DNA from: Stratiolaelaps scimitus
Lineage: Eukaryota; Arthropoda; Arachnida; Mesostigmata; Laelapidae
Direction of reading: 5' to 3'
Assembly: GCA_019614645.1 (NCBI GenBank)
Contig: JABWDB010000011.1
Location: 3,211,501 to 3,275,500 of the forward strand
DNA length: 64,000 nucleotides
A program made the translations under genes and the position numbers. Position 1 is the first letter of the stretch, and the number at the start of each line of letters is the position of its first letter. The notes below the pieces were generated by a model. That model was not told where the DNA came from and did no database searches. It saw only the letters and a program-made list of their open reading frames with translations. Positions 10,240 through 23,300 of the stretch are shown here, in pieces.

Positions 10240-11480
10240 CACACTGCTGTATGAGGTGTCTCTTGACTCGAGTGTAAAGTCTGACCAATTGGATATGCGG
10301 CCGTCGACTGTCATGATCGGTAAAAAAGAGTCGATCAGGGTTTATTGTGGTGTTACACGCCCAGCTGTAAGAAAAATAGAGCTTTGAACCCCGGGTTTTC
10401 ACAAACTCCTATGTCAAAGTGTAGCGGTTTATTGCGATTTGGGTGAAGTCCTGTATGAGAAGACAAACGTTGAGATTTGCTAACGCGCCTCGATAAAAAG
10501 GCGGTGTGAAGGCTGCTTGCCTACTTCGGACAGGGCGAATAGGGCCGATTCTTATGTGCCTCGAAATGTATACCTAATAATGTATCCGCAATAGCTCCCG
10601 TTAGCCTAATGCATTAATTAGATATACATATGTGAATTAAATATTGTCTCTCTTCGTTATTCGTCCTGAGAATGTGCTGTTCGTGCTCGGCAAGGCGATC
10701 GCTCCCTAATGAGTTTCACTTATATTTATTAACACTGTTGCATACTTTCCATATTTTTTTAATACCGCTGACGCATTGCCCCCCTCGCGTATATGACCTC
10801 TTCGACGTCCATTGAATAAATAAATACGTCCACTAAGTATACCTCAAATGATTGGCAGACTCCAGTTAGATTTAAAATTTGCCAATGATGTAGGTAGGTA
10901 GAAATGATTGTATTTCTTGACTGGAAGCCCCTCGATCTGCCATTACACTTTTGCGGGGAACACTATGCGGTGTTAATATCAGCGCGTTTACCATATACGA
11001 TACGATGACTGATCACCTATTCGCGCGCTACGCGATCAAGCAGCATGTCCTGGCACTGCTTGGCCGAGCGTAGTGAACATTGGAGCACAAAACGGATAGC
11101 GAGATGGGCTTAGCACACATAACTGCCACTTAGCTTAAAGCTGTCCTGTCACCTGATATGAGCCGTCGACGTTCGTCGTACAGGCGCATTAGCAGCAGCA
11201 GCAGCAGGCGATCGCTGTGGCAATGTGGACCCAGCCGTAGGCCTGTTTCAGGCATCTCGATCGCAATCGGCTCGTACCGTATGCCGCCAAACGGGTTAGA
11301 TTATGTAATCGGGCGTTCCGCGCGAGATTTTTAGGGTTAACGAACAATTTCATCACTCCCTCCCTAGCGTGGTGGTCTGATCGGGTGCCCCATTTCGTAT
11401 ACTTTGTTCGTCGTCAACCGTTCGAAGGAAACGGGCGAGCCCCTAGATGGATGCGACTGAGGTCTCGTCCGACGCCTCGA
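10240..11480. other. AT-richer gene-free stretch
   Basis: No open frame of note lies from about 10400 to 11360. A short AATAAATAAATA at 10814-10825 is bracketed by ACGTCCA on both sides, perhaps a scar of a small insertion. A CAG-type run (GCAGCAGCAGCAGCAG) lies near 11192-11207. Confidence 0.4.
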
Positions 11481-11488
11481 AGATATAT

Positions 11489-11520
11489 ACAGACACACAC
11501 ACACACGCACACACAGACAC
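11489..11520. repeat. (CA)n microsatellite
   Basis: CA tract with one CG and two GA interruptions. Confidence 0.85.
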
Positions 11521-11653
11521 ATAAAAGGACCTCGAAGACATAAGATGCAATTTCTCATTTCGAATACACGAGGGGGACCAGGAAGCCGAGTCTACGGAAG
11601 AGGAGTAACTGGAGAAACAGGAGAAGAGAACAGCTGTGTTTACCCGTTAAGAA

Positions 11654-11665
11654 CCCCCCCCCCCC
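11654..11665. repeat. Poly(C) run, 12 bases
   Basis: Uninterrupted C12. Confidence 0.95.
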
Positions 11666-11699
11666 AACAGGCCAGGCCCCGTACGCTAGCAAAGCTGCT

Positions 11700-12896
11700 A
11701 CCCCTCGGGGTCAACGAGGAGCGAGATTCGCGGTGAGAAGCCAAGGGGCTCGCCCAAGGAGCCAACTAACCCACTGGTAGCATCAGCAGAGGTAGAAGTG
11801 ATGAGTTGCCTCATCAACGCGGTAGTTGTTCGTCCGCCAGCAAACAGCGGCGGCACAGTGCAAGGTGGCCACACTATACCCTGTTCCCAGCTCAATGTAT
11901 GGCTGTGCGTATACATCTCCTCTGTGTGGCCTCAGTTAGTTGGCAGCGGAGGAGAGATCTAGTCGAACATTATCGTCGTATAGTCCACTGCTATACCCAG
12001 CTAAACGACACGAACTCGCCAGAAACATCGCCAGGCTATCGTTATGCCTCTGGCTGCTGCAGAGTCGCGTCGCACAGACTTCGAGTCGCACAGACGCACA
12101 TCGAGTTGGTGTGACGGGCGTTGAGGGCCCCTCAAGACGAACTGCGCGCGAAGTCCGCGAGTCCGCTGGTCGAGTCCTTCGGGCTACTCAATCATTGTTA
12201 GCTGCAGTACGGCCGTCGGTCGCTGAGGGACGCCGAGCAATAGAGAGCGAGCGAGCGACAACGGGAGATGAGATCAATTGACGAATGCCTGCCATATCCC
12301 CGTGTTCGTTCGACGAACGTCGAGGAACAAACCGGCGGTAAGCGTCTGTCAGCCAGTCCGTTGTTGTACCATGAGGCCGGCAACAATACGAAGCCGAACG
12401 GGGGTCGGGGCGGGGGCCTGGGATAGAGCGGGGTGCGCACGCCCCCCGTGTATTAGTATGTAAATACGGACATAGGCGCGCATATGCAAAAAAAAATCGA
12501 AGCTCGTGCCGCTGGCGAACCCTGCAAGCGCCGGCGTACACGAAGATATCTTGGCGAGCGACGACACGACCAGGGACGAACATCGTGCAGCGAGACGACG
12601 AATTCTCAGAGAGGCGATCGGCAGTCGCATACGGAGACGGCCCCAAAGCGAGAGACTCGTGTCTCGTCCGCGAAGAACTCGCGAACAGATCCATCTTGGA
12701 CGGAACCCCTTCCCTTGACTCCGGCATGGTTTTTTTTTGCTATCGCGAGCGTCGCTGACGATGTTCCTGGCGGCGGTGGGGGCGTGGGGGAGGGGCGACA
12801 AGCATGGGAGGGATATAGAAGCCGAAAGTCATGTAACATGCGAGACGCAATCTGCTGGATGGATTCTTAGATTGTCGAGTTGAAGAAATGTCGACG
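11700..12896 (+). promoter_or_regulatory. CpG-rich 5'-exon-like block ending at a splice donor
   Basis: The block is CpG-rich and carries overlapping frames on both strands without recognisable products, which is typical of 5'-UTR sequence. It ends in an ATG with A at -3 (GAAATGTCGACG) at 12888-12896, followed directly by the strong donor GTGAGT at 12897. If used, the exon would contribute only Met-Ser-Thr before the intron. There is no transcript evidence, and such chance start-plus-donor pairs occur elsewhere in the window. Confidence 0.15.
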
Positions 12897-12899
12897 GTG

Positions 12900-15350
12900 A
12901 GTCATTACCTTGACTTTATGGCTACCGAACGCCACCAGCGAACATCGACAGAGTTGCTGTTGTAGCGGACAGCACAAGTGTCTCTATACATCTAGTGCAA
13001 TGTGGTGGAAATGAGAACGTCCTTTGTTAGTGAAACTAATGAGTCACGTTAAGGTTTGCTGCACGCTATATTCCAATGGCGTCCTTGCATGGGGAAGGGT
13101 TCAGTTGACTGCAGCAACACCTTCTGAGTAATAGCACAAAGGTGCGGTTCCGCGGTCGCTCGGTAACGCCGAGCTCGATCAGCTCGGTCCATTTTTAACT
13201 TTGCCTATATTAGATAAGCCTGACAAATGAAAATGAGTTCGTTAGTCCCCAATCACGCCCCGTCCGAGACGCTTTCAAATGTTTAAATGTCAAAGTCGAA
13301 GATGATACCTGTTTCGGTTGCAGATCACGTGCAATATGTACCCATCAGGTGTGTCACGGTTATCTGGCTGGCCACGATACACTTGTGGCAGGGAAGAAGT
13401 TCTACAAATTGTCTGGACATTTGCTGCATTGAGCCGTCACCGCTGCTGCCGCCGCTGTTCAACGGATCGTTTTACGGCCTCGGCAAGCGTTGGCCCAAAA
13501 AATGTGGAACATCAAGAAGGGCCAAGGGCCATGAAATTCTTATCTTTTTGGTCGTTGTCTCTCTCTCTCTGTCGTTATCGAAGTTATATACGTATATTGG
13601 CTCGACGACCATGTTCGTATGTCAGCGGTCACCGGCTCACGGCTATCGTCACTGGACGCTGACCCGATCAGGCCGGACCGGCCTTAACATCGCAACTCGG
13701 CCTAGCGGTGTCTCACTGTCGTCCAGGACGCGTTTTCGAGCCTGTTTCGTATTCAACTCGAGTTCACCGTGCGGAGTTTGTCACCGCTTCATGCCACTTA
13801 CAATTCCATCGGCAATCGCCCGTCCACCTTGGTCCCCGCTGGCCGGACCCCACGACAGGACCATGCACATTGTACAAACTAATGCGCCCCCATTTAAGAC
13901 CCACAGCCATCTAATCTTCGTTCGTCGAGCTGATAAGCACTGCGTAGCCAGCGCACTCCAGCCTCAACAGCAGGAGATACAAATGATGGCTCTATTTTCG
14001 ACTTCAAATTGAGCAAAGTCTAGCAGGCCAATTCGACCGGATGCGGTGTCGTTGGACACTTGACTTGACCGAGTTCGCGGGGAGCAATTAACTCGTAACT
14101 CGCGTACCCTACTGACTGATGACTGACTTCAGTGACTGACTACGGTGCTGGATACCAGCGTGAGCAGGCTGTATCCATGCGACATTCTATGCATTGATAG
14201 TTGTCTACGTAACACGATGACAGCCTAGTTAGAGTAGATCACTGTTGGTGTTTATCTAGCACACGAACAAGCTAACAGCCACACCCGCATACAATTAACA
14301 CAACGACTCCAAGCTCGTTCACCGCCCCGCGCGTTCCTTTTGCCGCGCGCACCGATCATGCCCGCAGACGGGTCGGTGTTTACAATTGTTCATAAAGATG
14401 TACCATTCTCAAGAGTGGATAGATGTGCTACACTTTGGTATCACGGTACACCACCATGGCCATCGGCGATCATGTGAACGGCAAGCGGAACTTACAGGCT
14501 AAATTCGCCAGTGTCACTGCCTCTCTCTCTTTCTCCCTCTGGTCGCTGCTAGTCCTGCTGTTGCTGCTGTTGGCGTACTGTGTCGAACGATAACCGTCTG
14601 TGATGTGTGTCTCTGCTCTAATCTTTACAATTGCTACGATGCATCTAGTCAGATGCTTTTTGCGGTATCCTCCTCTCTGCGCGTCGCTCTAGCGTTTCAT
14701 TCAATGGTATTAAATTCTATATCTATTTGATCTAGATAGCTCGCTTATATGTCGAACATGTGTGATGTACTCTACGGGGATCGTAGTGGCATGCGATTGT
14801 CCAGCTGAGCTGCCGCCCTGCCACTGAGTTCTGTTTATACCAGCATGAATTATCTGGTTAGGGTAGGTGTCCACTTCGTGTGGCACTTGACGTTTATGTT
14901 CGTCTCTCCTCCTGTGCCTCCGCCGCTGCTGCTGCTGCTGTCGCTATAATATCGTGGGTAGGCATTATTGGACAACTTCATTTTAGGCTGAACGGTTGAT
15001 CTGACGACCACCATGTGCCACTTGTACCGCAGACGACGACAAGCCGAATTTGAATCGATGTCTCATAATTGCCATGAATGAATGAAGACATTCGAGAGAG
15101 ACAGAGAGAGAGATGTGAGAGATTGATGTGAGGAGAGATAGCGACTACTGCATAGCCAAATTGGTGGTTCGCTTACGGTAGGCGGTGTTGATGACGACCA
15201 CAGGGTCAACTCTTTGTTGACTCTATACAGACACGGACAGACTCGCTCACGCACGGATGCACGCACCCGACGTCCAGCTGACGACGCCAATAGCCCGCGT
15301 CGGTGGTAGAGCTGTCTTGTTATATTGTTGTCTCTGTCTCTCTACCTCTC
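12900..15350. other. Gene-poor stretch
   Basis: A 241-codon plus frame at 13287-14012 contains a hydrophobic, low-complexity piece (FLVVVSLSLSLSKLY) made by a CT repeat, and no domain. From 14020 to 15060 there is no frame of note. A GACT-rich imperfect repeat lies at about 14110-14143, CTG runs near 14558 and 14929, and a GA tract near 15094-15112. Confidence 0.35.
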
Positions 15351-15356
15351 TCTCGA

Positions 15357-15399
15357 ATGGCCGTCAACTTTGCTGTGACGATATGGGCTTTGCCTATGG
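15357..15399 (+). CDS. Candidate first coding exon piece (start codon to splice donor)
   Basis: ATG at 15357 has an A at -2, a G at -3 and a G at +4. It opens 14 codons reading MAVNFAVTIWALPM plus one base, and runs directly into the donor GTAAGTAG at 15400. The peptide is hydrophobic, as the start of a signal peptide would be. Upstream (15300-15356) lies a pyrimidine-rich CT tract. The downstream exon was not found. The evidence is start context plus a consensus donor only, so this is a hypothesis. Confidence 0.18.
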
Positions 15400-15409
15400 G
15401 TAAGTAGAA

Positions 15410-16990
15410 ATCTTTTAATGATCGCGGACTTCATAGAGTGAAGGAATCGCAATTATGGATGCCACGCTGATCTAACTTGTTCGGCAGTCGTGTCAATCAG
15501 TGACAAGTGTTAGTTAGTGGTTGACGCTCGAAGGACATGGCAATACCATGGAGCTGTTTCTATTTTCGGCTGTTCGGCTGTTACGTAAACAAGTCCATGT
15601 GGGCGAGAGCAATGTGTCTATTTGATATAGGAAGAGGAGTCTGGACCTTCCTCCGTGGTAGGCTCATAGTAGTCATAAGTAATGCACGTCATGTTTGAAG
15701 TTGTGTAGTTTTATGGCCGCCGGCTTCGAAGGCGAACATGAGGAAATTGTGACGGGTGGACGCGCGACTTCTTCTTGACCTGTCAGTCTTTATAGCCGCT
15801 TGGCTGAACACCACCCGGTCGGCGGCACTCCACTGAATCGAATCGGCCATATTCGGTCATGCAACTCACTCATGCTTGTGTCGAAGAAAGGCCACTCGTG
15901 CACTCAGTGTATGAACAATTACGCCATGGCTATGCGTTGTAATTAATTAGCACTAAACACCAAGTTATTAGTCAACTCGTTCATCCGCCGTGAGCTATCG
16001 CTAAACATCGTGAGCATGTTGCCAGAGATATGTCGTGCCTTCTCACCGAATCTACCCCCGTGTAACTAGTGGATTGCTGGATCGTCACTGAAGTGTTGTC
16101 ACTGAGCAAAAGCCTAGATCTTCGGATAAGTTCAGTTCAGTCCGAGGTCGACGATTGTTTTATTGAGACGCGAAGCCGCCCCACGAAGCTCGATGTCAGA
16201 TGGCACCTCCCAATCCATGCACAGCGTGTCATGGGCGGATAAAAATTGAGAACCAATTAAACGGTCCCATCGTCATCATTAACATCTCTCCCCTGCAACA
16301 TCGCTCCCTGTCTTTCGACATCTCAGCCCACCCAATACAGTTCAATGTATAACTACCACTAATTTGCTTCTCCTAATCACCTGACAACCCTAAACCACTG
16401 CACTAGAACTGAAATTCTAGCGTTACTTCAAGCAACACATATCTCACTGCCTAGATTTTGCTATGCCTTTTGCGTGTTCACCCTGACCTTGTTGGTAATT
16501 GGACAATATTTCGGAGCTAGCCCCGAGCTATCCCTATTGCTTCAACCATACGTCTGATCATCGGCAACATTGTAACTAACATGTATCCATCTAATTTAAT
16601 GATTTCACCATTATCTTACACCAAGTTCTAGATAAAATATACAGTTTTCATATATTTTTCTCCCGTCCGCCCTCTCCGTGCCTACTCACTAGCGACATGC
16701 GGCTATCACTATCCGGCCAGCGAGCCAGCAGGCTATTATCTATCTTTGTCATCATACTGCGTTAGCAGGACACTCTCACTTGTTTGTGGGCCGCCACAAC
16801 TGACCGGTAAGCAATATCGTCCAAGAACGATTGTGCCTATTCGCCACCCCCTCTCTGTCTCGTTCTGTGTTTTAATCCGCCTTCTGTCCTTAAACCTGCT
16901 CGCATTACTCGTCCCAGCATGAGCTTCACCGTATACCCGGAGATAAAGTGGATATTGATGGCCTACGCCAACAGCTCCATGTTCCAGGAC
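15410..16990. other. Stretch without a recognisable gene
   Basis: No open frame above 60 codons lies from 15410 to 16730, and no repeats are obvious. The AT content rises around 16300-16660. It reads as intron or intergenic DNA. Confidence 0.5.
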
Positions 16991-16998
16991 CCCCTCCC

Positions 16999-17022
16999 CC
17001 CTCTCTCTCTCTCTCTCTCTCG
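16999..17022. repeat. (CT)n microsatellite
   Basis: About eleven CT units following a C-rich stretch. Confidence 0.9.
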
Positions 17023-17380
17023 CGGAGACAGCGGTTATTCTTAACAGCTCTACTAATGACAGTGGTCTATATGTATCACCTGTCATTCACCGTTAAGGGC
17101 GAGCTATCGTCTGCCTCTGCTGCTGCTCCGATCACGACTAATCTAGCGTCGTGGCGATCGTGGACGACAGAGCCAAGGCGAAGCCCGGCAGCAACAACAG
17201 CAGCAGCAGCAGTAGTCAGGTGACCGTCAAGAAATCAATCGTCATTCCCCACTTGACCCCCCCGCGCCGTAGTCCTTCCCTTCCTTTGTATATGTAGAAC
17301 ACCCATAACAGGATCAGCCGGCAGGATCAGCTCGATGGGGCGATGCGTCGCTCTTCTGCGATGTTTGTAGCGTTTCGGCT

Positions 17381-17408
17381 GCCTGCCTGCTTGCCTGCCT
17401 GCCAGCCT
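17381..17408. repeat. (CTGC)n microsatellite
   Basis: Six imperfect CTGC units with one CTTG and one CAGC variant. Confidence 0.8.
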
Positions 17409-17452
17409 CTTCTCACCGTTGTGCTTCTCGCTCGCGCGCGACACCTGAGCCA

Positions 17453-18380
17453 CTAGCGCGACGTCATCGGCGCATCAGCAACAGGATGGGCCTGCGTGGC
17501 GAGTGCTGAAAATCGAGCAATAATCGAATCGCCAGCCGAACGTGGACGCGTTGTGTACATACGCGTTGTGATGTTGGTCGTTCGCCGTCCGGCTTGACTC
17601 CGACGGGTCGGCGGTGCTCGCTGACGACACGAGGAGGACTGCGGGGCAGAAGGGACACTGAACAGCCCGCTCCGACAGGTACCCAGGCAGACGGACGCCA
17701 GTGGCTGGTCGAAGCCTGGGCGCGGCGACGCGACAACCTGCGAGAATTGGCTCACTCGTGTTCTTCTAGGACCTTGCGGAGACCATGCGCGCGCCGACAG
17801 TTCGAAGAGGTCGATGGAGACGACGAGGTGGGCGACAACAAGGAGAAAAAGTCGCCCGATGACTGAGTGGATGAGACAGGGATAGGGAGAGAGTGTGTCC
17901 GTCGAGAACCGACGAACTCTACCGGCCAACAATGATGACAACTAGGTAAGTTACGCCGGAGCCGAGTGGCCGACTACTCGGGGGCTAGTGTTATCTTGGC
18001 GAGCGCACCAACTCGAAAAGTTGAAGGACAGCAAGGACCGAGACGTGGGGCAGAAGAGAATCATATGATGTATCATCTCGCTGGTAAACAACTACACTCC
18101 GATGGCTGGCCGATGCAGGAAAAAGCGCTATCGGAACGATCTGCAGTGACAGCAGTAGCGGTCGCAGCAACAACAACAACGACAACCACAAAACAACAAG
18201 ATTAACAACAATAACCAGGACAGTAAGCGGCTGGCTATAGCGTAACAGCAGTAGTGAGTACAATAGTAATGTTCGCTCGGTTCTGGTAGGCACATACGCT
18301 GTGTTGTTCATAGGCGACCAGCGCACTGCCGGCCGACGATGTCATCGAATATAATATAAATACAATAAGCCACCAATAAC
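17453..18380. other. CpG-rich stretch with a consensus splice donor
   Basis: Frames of 60-160 codons on both strands (for example 17453-17941 minus, 17594-17866 plus) carry no recognisable domain. A textbook donor, CTAG|GTAAGT, lies at 17942-17951 on the plus strand, but the upstream frames close before it, so any exon here would be non-coding. CAA-rich repeats lie at about 18165-18215. Confidence 0.25.
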
Positions 18381-18385
18381 AAGCG

Positions 18386-18421
18386 GTATATATATATATA
18401 TCTATATATATATATATATAC
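18386..18421. repeat. (TA)n microsatellite
   Basis: About 17 TA units with one CTA interruption. Confidence 0.92.
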
Positions 18422-18493
18422 CACGTGTTGTGCGAGGCCACAAGACGTCAATTTCGTTTTGTTGTTGTCGTCACTGTCAGAAGAGTGCGTAAA

Positions 18494-18504
18494 GGGGGGG
18501 GGGG
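18494..18504. repeat. Poly(G) run, 11 bases
   Basis: Uninterrupted G11. Confidence 0.95.
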
Positions 18505-19246
18505 CGCCACCCGTTCTCTATATATTTTGCACGCACAAGCGTCCATCGCCAGCTTAACGGTCGAGGAGCCCAACAGGGTGATCTTCAACACGAAGATCAT
18601 CATTTGCTTGTTCGTCTTCATCGTCATCTTCACAGACATTTCCCCCCTTCCTCATGTGCCGTGACACGTTGTGAAGCTCGTCCGACAACGAACTTGTCTT
18701 CGGCACCCGCATTCGATGGTCGCTTCGATTCATCCAACGTCAAAAAATAACGCCGCTAGTCGGCGAGCATTGTACGCGAGTGTTACACTGAACAGTGTTA
18801 CGGCTACGCGATCAGCACTACCTCACTGCTCCGATCGAACTGTTCACGCTATTGCGGCTATTGCGCTATGATTTTACAGCTGGCGAAATCGACATGGCTG
18901 CCGCCACTGCTCCGCACAACAACTCTCGGCGTCAGCAGCAGCCTCCGCCGAGCCGTAGCCGGCGTTTGTTCGCTGACAGGTTTGTCCGGTCCGAGACTGC
19001 GGGCAGACAATCGGACGGCAGCGACGAATCGGTTCAAACGATGAAGAGAACCGATGAAAGGGCCCCGGCCAAGAGACGCGAGGGCTAGAGGAGCGGAGCG
19101 TTACAGCGGCAGCTATCAGAATCCCCTCGAGAACCCTCGTCCTCCCGGTCCGTTAGTTCGAGCTAAGTCGGTGGCCGGCTTCGCGGCTAACGTTAACGAA
19201 CATCGAATGCGCGGACCGCCGCCGCCGACAACAAAACAACGACACC

Positions 19247-19286
19247 AATAATAACAACAACAACAACAATAACAACAACAACAACG
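19247..19286. repeat. (CAA)n/(AAT)n microsatellite
   Basis: Imperfect trinucleotide array dominated by AAC, with ATA and AAT interruptions. Confidence 0.9.
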
Positions 19287-19427
19287 AGCGGACCCTGCCG
19301 ACCTCGACGCTGACGGCGATCGGCCGAAGAGGAACTGGTTCACCTGGGCGCACCTGTGCCTATTAGTTCGCCAGTGGTTGGCCAGTCGACCTCTCGGTCT
19401 TGGCGATCGACGGTTATTGCTGTTTCG

Positions 19428-19456
19428 GCTGCTGCTGCTGCTGCTGCTGCTACTGC
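19428..19456. repeat. (CTG)n microsatellite
   Basis: About eight CTG units then CTACTG. Read in frame it would give Leu, Cys or Ala runs depending on frame and strand. Confidence 0.9.
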
Positions 19457-19810
19457 TCAATTGTGAGCCGTCAGTCAGCTCACCTCGGGTTTCGTATTTT
19501 TTTTTATTATATTTCTCGCGTTTCGCGCTCCCTTCCCAGCGATCTTCGCCGTCTGGCCTTTTTGTTCGATAGCGTCTTCGGCTTATTCCGTGTCCACCGT
19601 TATCTTCGTCGCTCTGCCGCCACGCTTCGGGATCTCTCCCCATTTCGCATTCGCTGTCTGGCCGACGTCCTCACTCGGCGGTTCGTTGGCTGGCCTTTGT
19701 CTAGCTTGACTCGTCAGGTGCAACGAGGGACAGACGAACGAACCTGTGTCGACGCCGTCGCTAAGGGCGACAACGATCAAATCTCCCTCAGCGCCAGTCG
19801 AATAAAACTA

Positions 19811-19833
19811 GAGAGAGAGAGAGAGAGAGTGAG
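19811..19833. repeat. (GA)n microsatellite
   Basis: About ten GA units. Confidence 0.9.
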
Positions 19834-20298
19834 AGAGACCGGGAGACCGGAGCACCAGGCCGCCAGCGAGATAGACGCTCATCGAATCGCCCCCGCTTAG
19901 CGCTCGTCGGTCGTCCTCGGGTCAACCGCTCAACGGAGCCCCGCTCGCGCGCCCTGCCCCGGGTTCGGCCCGTCGGTGTCGTCAGGCGCTATACTCATGG
20001 ATGGGTGCATGGGTGAGTACCACCAGCACCACCAACACCACAGCCCCGACCACCACCAATAATCATCGCTCTAGCACACGGCAATCGTCGTCGTCGATTT
20101 CGTCCGCCAGCTTCAGTGCGCGCTTCAGCAGGCGACCACTAACACGCACACGCTCACTCATACAGACACCCACACAGGATGCTACTGACTCCGAGAGCGT
20201 ATGGCATATGGCGTTGGTCGTCGCCTACTGCGCGGCCGGTGCTCACCTCCAGCAGAAGTGTCCGACGCGAACCAAGGGCAGACAATGCCCCCTGCCCT

Positions 20299-20394
20299 TA
20301 TAAGAAGGGTGCGTTAACAATAAGCGAAGCAGCTGTTTCGTCCGGCGGCAAACGGCATCAGCGGTAGCAAGTATTAGGAGCAGTGGCGGCAGTG
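20299..20394 (+). promoter_or_regulatory. TATA-like promoter and non-coding first-exon candidate
   Basis: TATAAGA lies at 20299-20305 in a GC-rich context, about 30 bases upstream of the AGCAGCTGTTTCG stretch where transcription could start. At 20391-20400 the sequence AGTG|GTGAGT is a strong splice donor. The roughly 65-base piece between them has no ATG-initiated frame, so it would be a 5'-UTR exon. The spacing is right for a focused promoter, but there is no independent support. Confidence 0.2.
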
Positions 20395-20399
20395 GTGAG

Positions 20400-23300
20400 T
20401 TTTTCTTCTGTAGGCTATATTTATGTACGTGTAGTCGAGATACTGTGTGGCGTCTCCTCTGTCTGTCTCTCCTTAGATTTCTGGTATATAATGATTAATA
20501 TGTCTATTCGCATCGTACGATGTTAGATCCCCCACAGATTTCGTTCTTTTGGAGTTTCCACGGGACTTAGGTCACGAGAAGGGCGACATGAGTTGGCTGC
20601 GAGCTTTTACTTGTTCAACCCGACTTTTGTTCTCTCTCTCTCGTTCGCTATTGTCAGTATCTCAATCTCAGGACTATCACTTCTTCTCGGGCGGAGCGGG
20701 GCAAGCGCTCGTATCGCACCAGACAGCGAGGTCGTCCGGGTAATAGGCGCCGGTGAGGTCGGCCCGCTGCGCATACGGTTACTAGCCAGCCACAGTCCTT
20801 CAAGCGCCATCGAACTAATACGCCAGTTAACTCTCTATATGATAACCAGCATCAAATCGAGTTCGCCCCACACAGGTTCGCATCAGCTTACAGCTTGTCC
20901 CAGCCAGCTTCGACAATAACAACAGCATCAGCAGCATCAGCGAACACGGAAGCAGCCATGAGAACAATCGGTACGCTGCAGCAACAAGATCCCGCTGACG
21001 CTTACCCGTAACAAACCTGTTCCTCACCCCGACCCTCGCCTTTTGCGCGCGACGAGCTGCTGACGCCCTCTCTGCCGCGTCGCGGGCGCGCGCCCTTCAG
21101 CCGTTCAAAGTCGTTCTTCTGTTTTGACGTCGTCTTTACCTCGACCCGCGCGATCCACATCGGCGACGATGATGACCAACACACAGGGGTCGTACGATAG
21201 AACGTCGAAAGGCGGAGACGGCCAGCGCCCAGAGGGGATGACCGGGGCGTGAGCGGCCGCTCCAATGACAGGTTGTCTAACGGTAGTGACTGCGCGGCTC
21301 GGTCCACCCCAAGCACTTCTCTCAAACGCGTAGTATGCCCGCTACCAGCTAGCTAGCTAGCTCATATGTACAGCGTCGTATATTCCCTCGACTCGGTGAT
21401 CGCTGACTCGTCCGTTTTTAGCCCGCTAATACTTATGGACCGCTTCCCGTATTCTCGTAAGAATCTCTTCGGTGTCCTCCCGCTCGCCCGTATTCGTCTA
21501 CCGGCTAGTCCCGTTACTCGGCTGGACGGCTGCCATCCGAAGCCATCTATGTCAGTCCGTATCTGCCTTCTCGACTCTGTCCTCTTTCCTTTTCAACGAA
21601 CCTGCATTTCCCTTCATTTTCGTTTGCGTTCTCTTCTTTTTTTTTCTTCTTCTGGGCTCTTCAAGTGTTCGGTTCCACATCTCTCTCTCACATTCGGTCT
21701 TTCTCTGGCCATGTTCCACTGTCCATCGACGCCTTAAGCCGCAGCGATCCTTAAGCGTCTCAACGCGTTACGACGGCGACAGCCATCTTATAGGTCGCTC
21801 ACTTGATGAACAGGTGGGCCAAACAGCGTAGTGTGGCGCGCAGCGCTACCCTAGTTATGGCTAATCGACTTGTCCGAAGCAGGCGACGCGACGGAGCGAG
21901 TGCGAACGCGAAGGTGGGCCGAGGCGCACAAGACCACGATCTACCTCCAGCGCTTTGCTCCGAGATGTTGCCACTGAAAGATTCGTGTGTTTGTTTCGAG
22001 TCGAGGACGACTTGCCCTGCTGGCTAGTCTACGGGGGGGGGCGACTTAATAGTCGCATTATAAGTGTGTGTATGTACAAACTGAAGGACGCTGATACAGC
22101 CGCTCGCCATTATCGAGTTGCTCTCCACGTGCAGCGCTGGCTCGAGGGGGGGAGGGTGTCGGACTACTTCTTACTATTTCCCAGACCCGCACCCATGTCA
22201 GCCGCAATCAGTGGCACTGCAACGGCAGGTCGGGTATATTGTCGTGTTTTACTTTTTGGTTTTCGACGCGATATTGCTCTTAATGTCGTAGTGTGGCGCT
22301 GCGTCTCTTGCAGTCGGACAGCCCAGCTGGGTCGGCCGAGCCCAGACCGACAGCTCGACCCGCCATTTCGTTGCTTCTACGCAGCTGATCCTGTTTCTGC
22401 CCAGTTCGGTGCATGGAGAGCGACATGCAGCCTCTGGAGCGGTCGGTTCGCGCGATGTCCGCTATCGCCTCGATGGACGAATTGGGCGAAGACGCATCTT
22501 GACACAACGATGATGTCGATGCTCGCGGTGCGCCCTGAGGAGTTAAGCGGTTTCACTCGAGCGGGGGCCCCCTAACGGTTAGCGCCTTAACGCCGCGTCC
22601 ACCGGCCACCGACTTGAACATGCGCTTGCTTAGCGGCGATAACACAGCAACGAACAGCAGCCGGCCGCAGCAGGCGCACCTGAGCCAAACAGCAGAACTG
22701 CCTCAGCCAACGGATCGAAACGAGAGCGGAGAAGACCAAGTCAAGACAGTTGTTTGGGCGCGAACTGAACGGGGGCCGGGGGGGGAGGGTTCTGGGTGGC
22801 GTTTGCCGAGAGTTAAACAGCCGAGCGGGAAACTCGACCAATAGGAACGATTGCTGTAACAGAGCGCGAGCGGTCGAGCCGGTGCGCGCTAAAGAAAAAT
22901 ACACTTCTCGACAGAGAAAAAGAGAGAGAAAGAGAGAGATGGAGAGATGTGAGGGAGGTGGGGGAGCGATGAACGCAGTCGAAGCTCACGAAAATGATGA
23001 GGTCGAACGAGGTGGTGGTGCCCGAAACGAAGCGTTGCCCGCGAAGCCGCCGCGAAAGTGGAACAGGCGAGCACTCGCTAAGCACATGAGCCGTTACTAA
23101 ACATACATATACAATCACTACACACACACGCATGAGTATATAGATACGCATATACACACACACACATGTATAGGAACACCGAACCATACGAAGACATCGT
23201 ACAAACAGATAGACAAGCTATTATATAATGCGTTCGTACGATCTGGCACCCAGTGGCCAGTGCGTGCGTGTATATGTGTACGTCTATGTTTGTGCTTGCT

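Larger units (their letters stand above)
18890..20012 (+). promoter_or_regulatory. CpG-rich block ending in start codon plus splice donor
   Basis: A CpG-dense block contains CAA/AAT (19247-19286), CTG (19428-19456) and GA (19811-19833) repeats. It ends at ATGGATGGGTGCATGG (19997-20012) followed by the strong donor GTGAGTAC. This would encode MDGCM plus one base. The composition and the donor suggest a 5' exon of a plus-strand gene. The reading frames inside the block are not conserved in any recognisable way. No downstream exon was identified. Confidence 0.22.

Noticed and set aside
13287..14012. 241-codon plus-strand frame with a hydrophobic segment
   Set aside because: The hydrophobic part is a translated CT repeat, and there is no homology or splice support.
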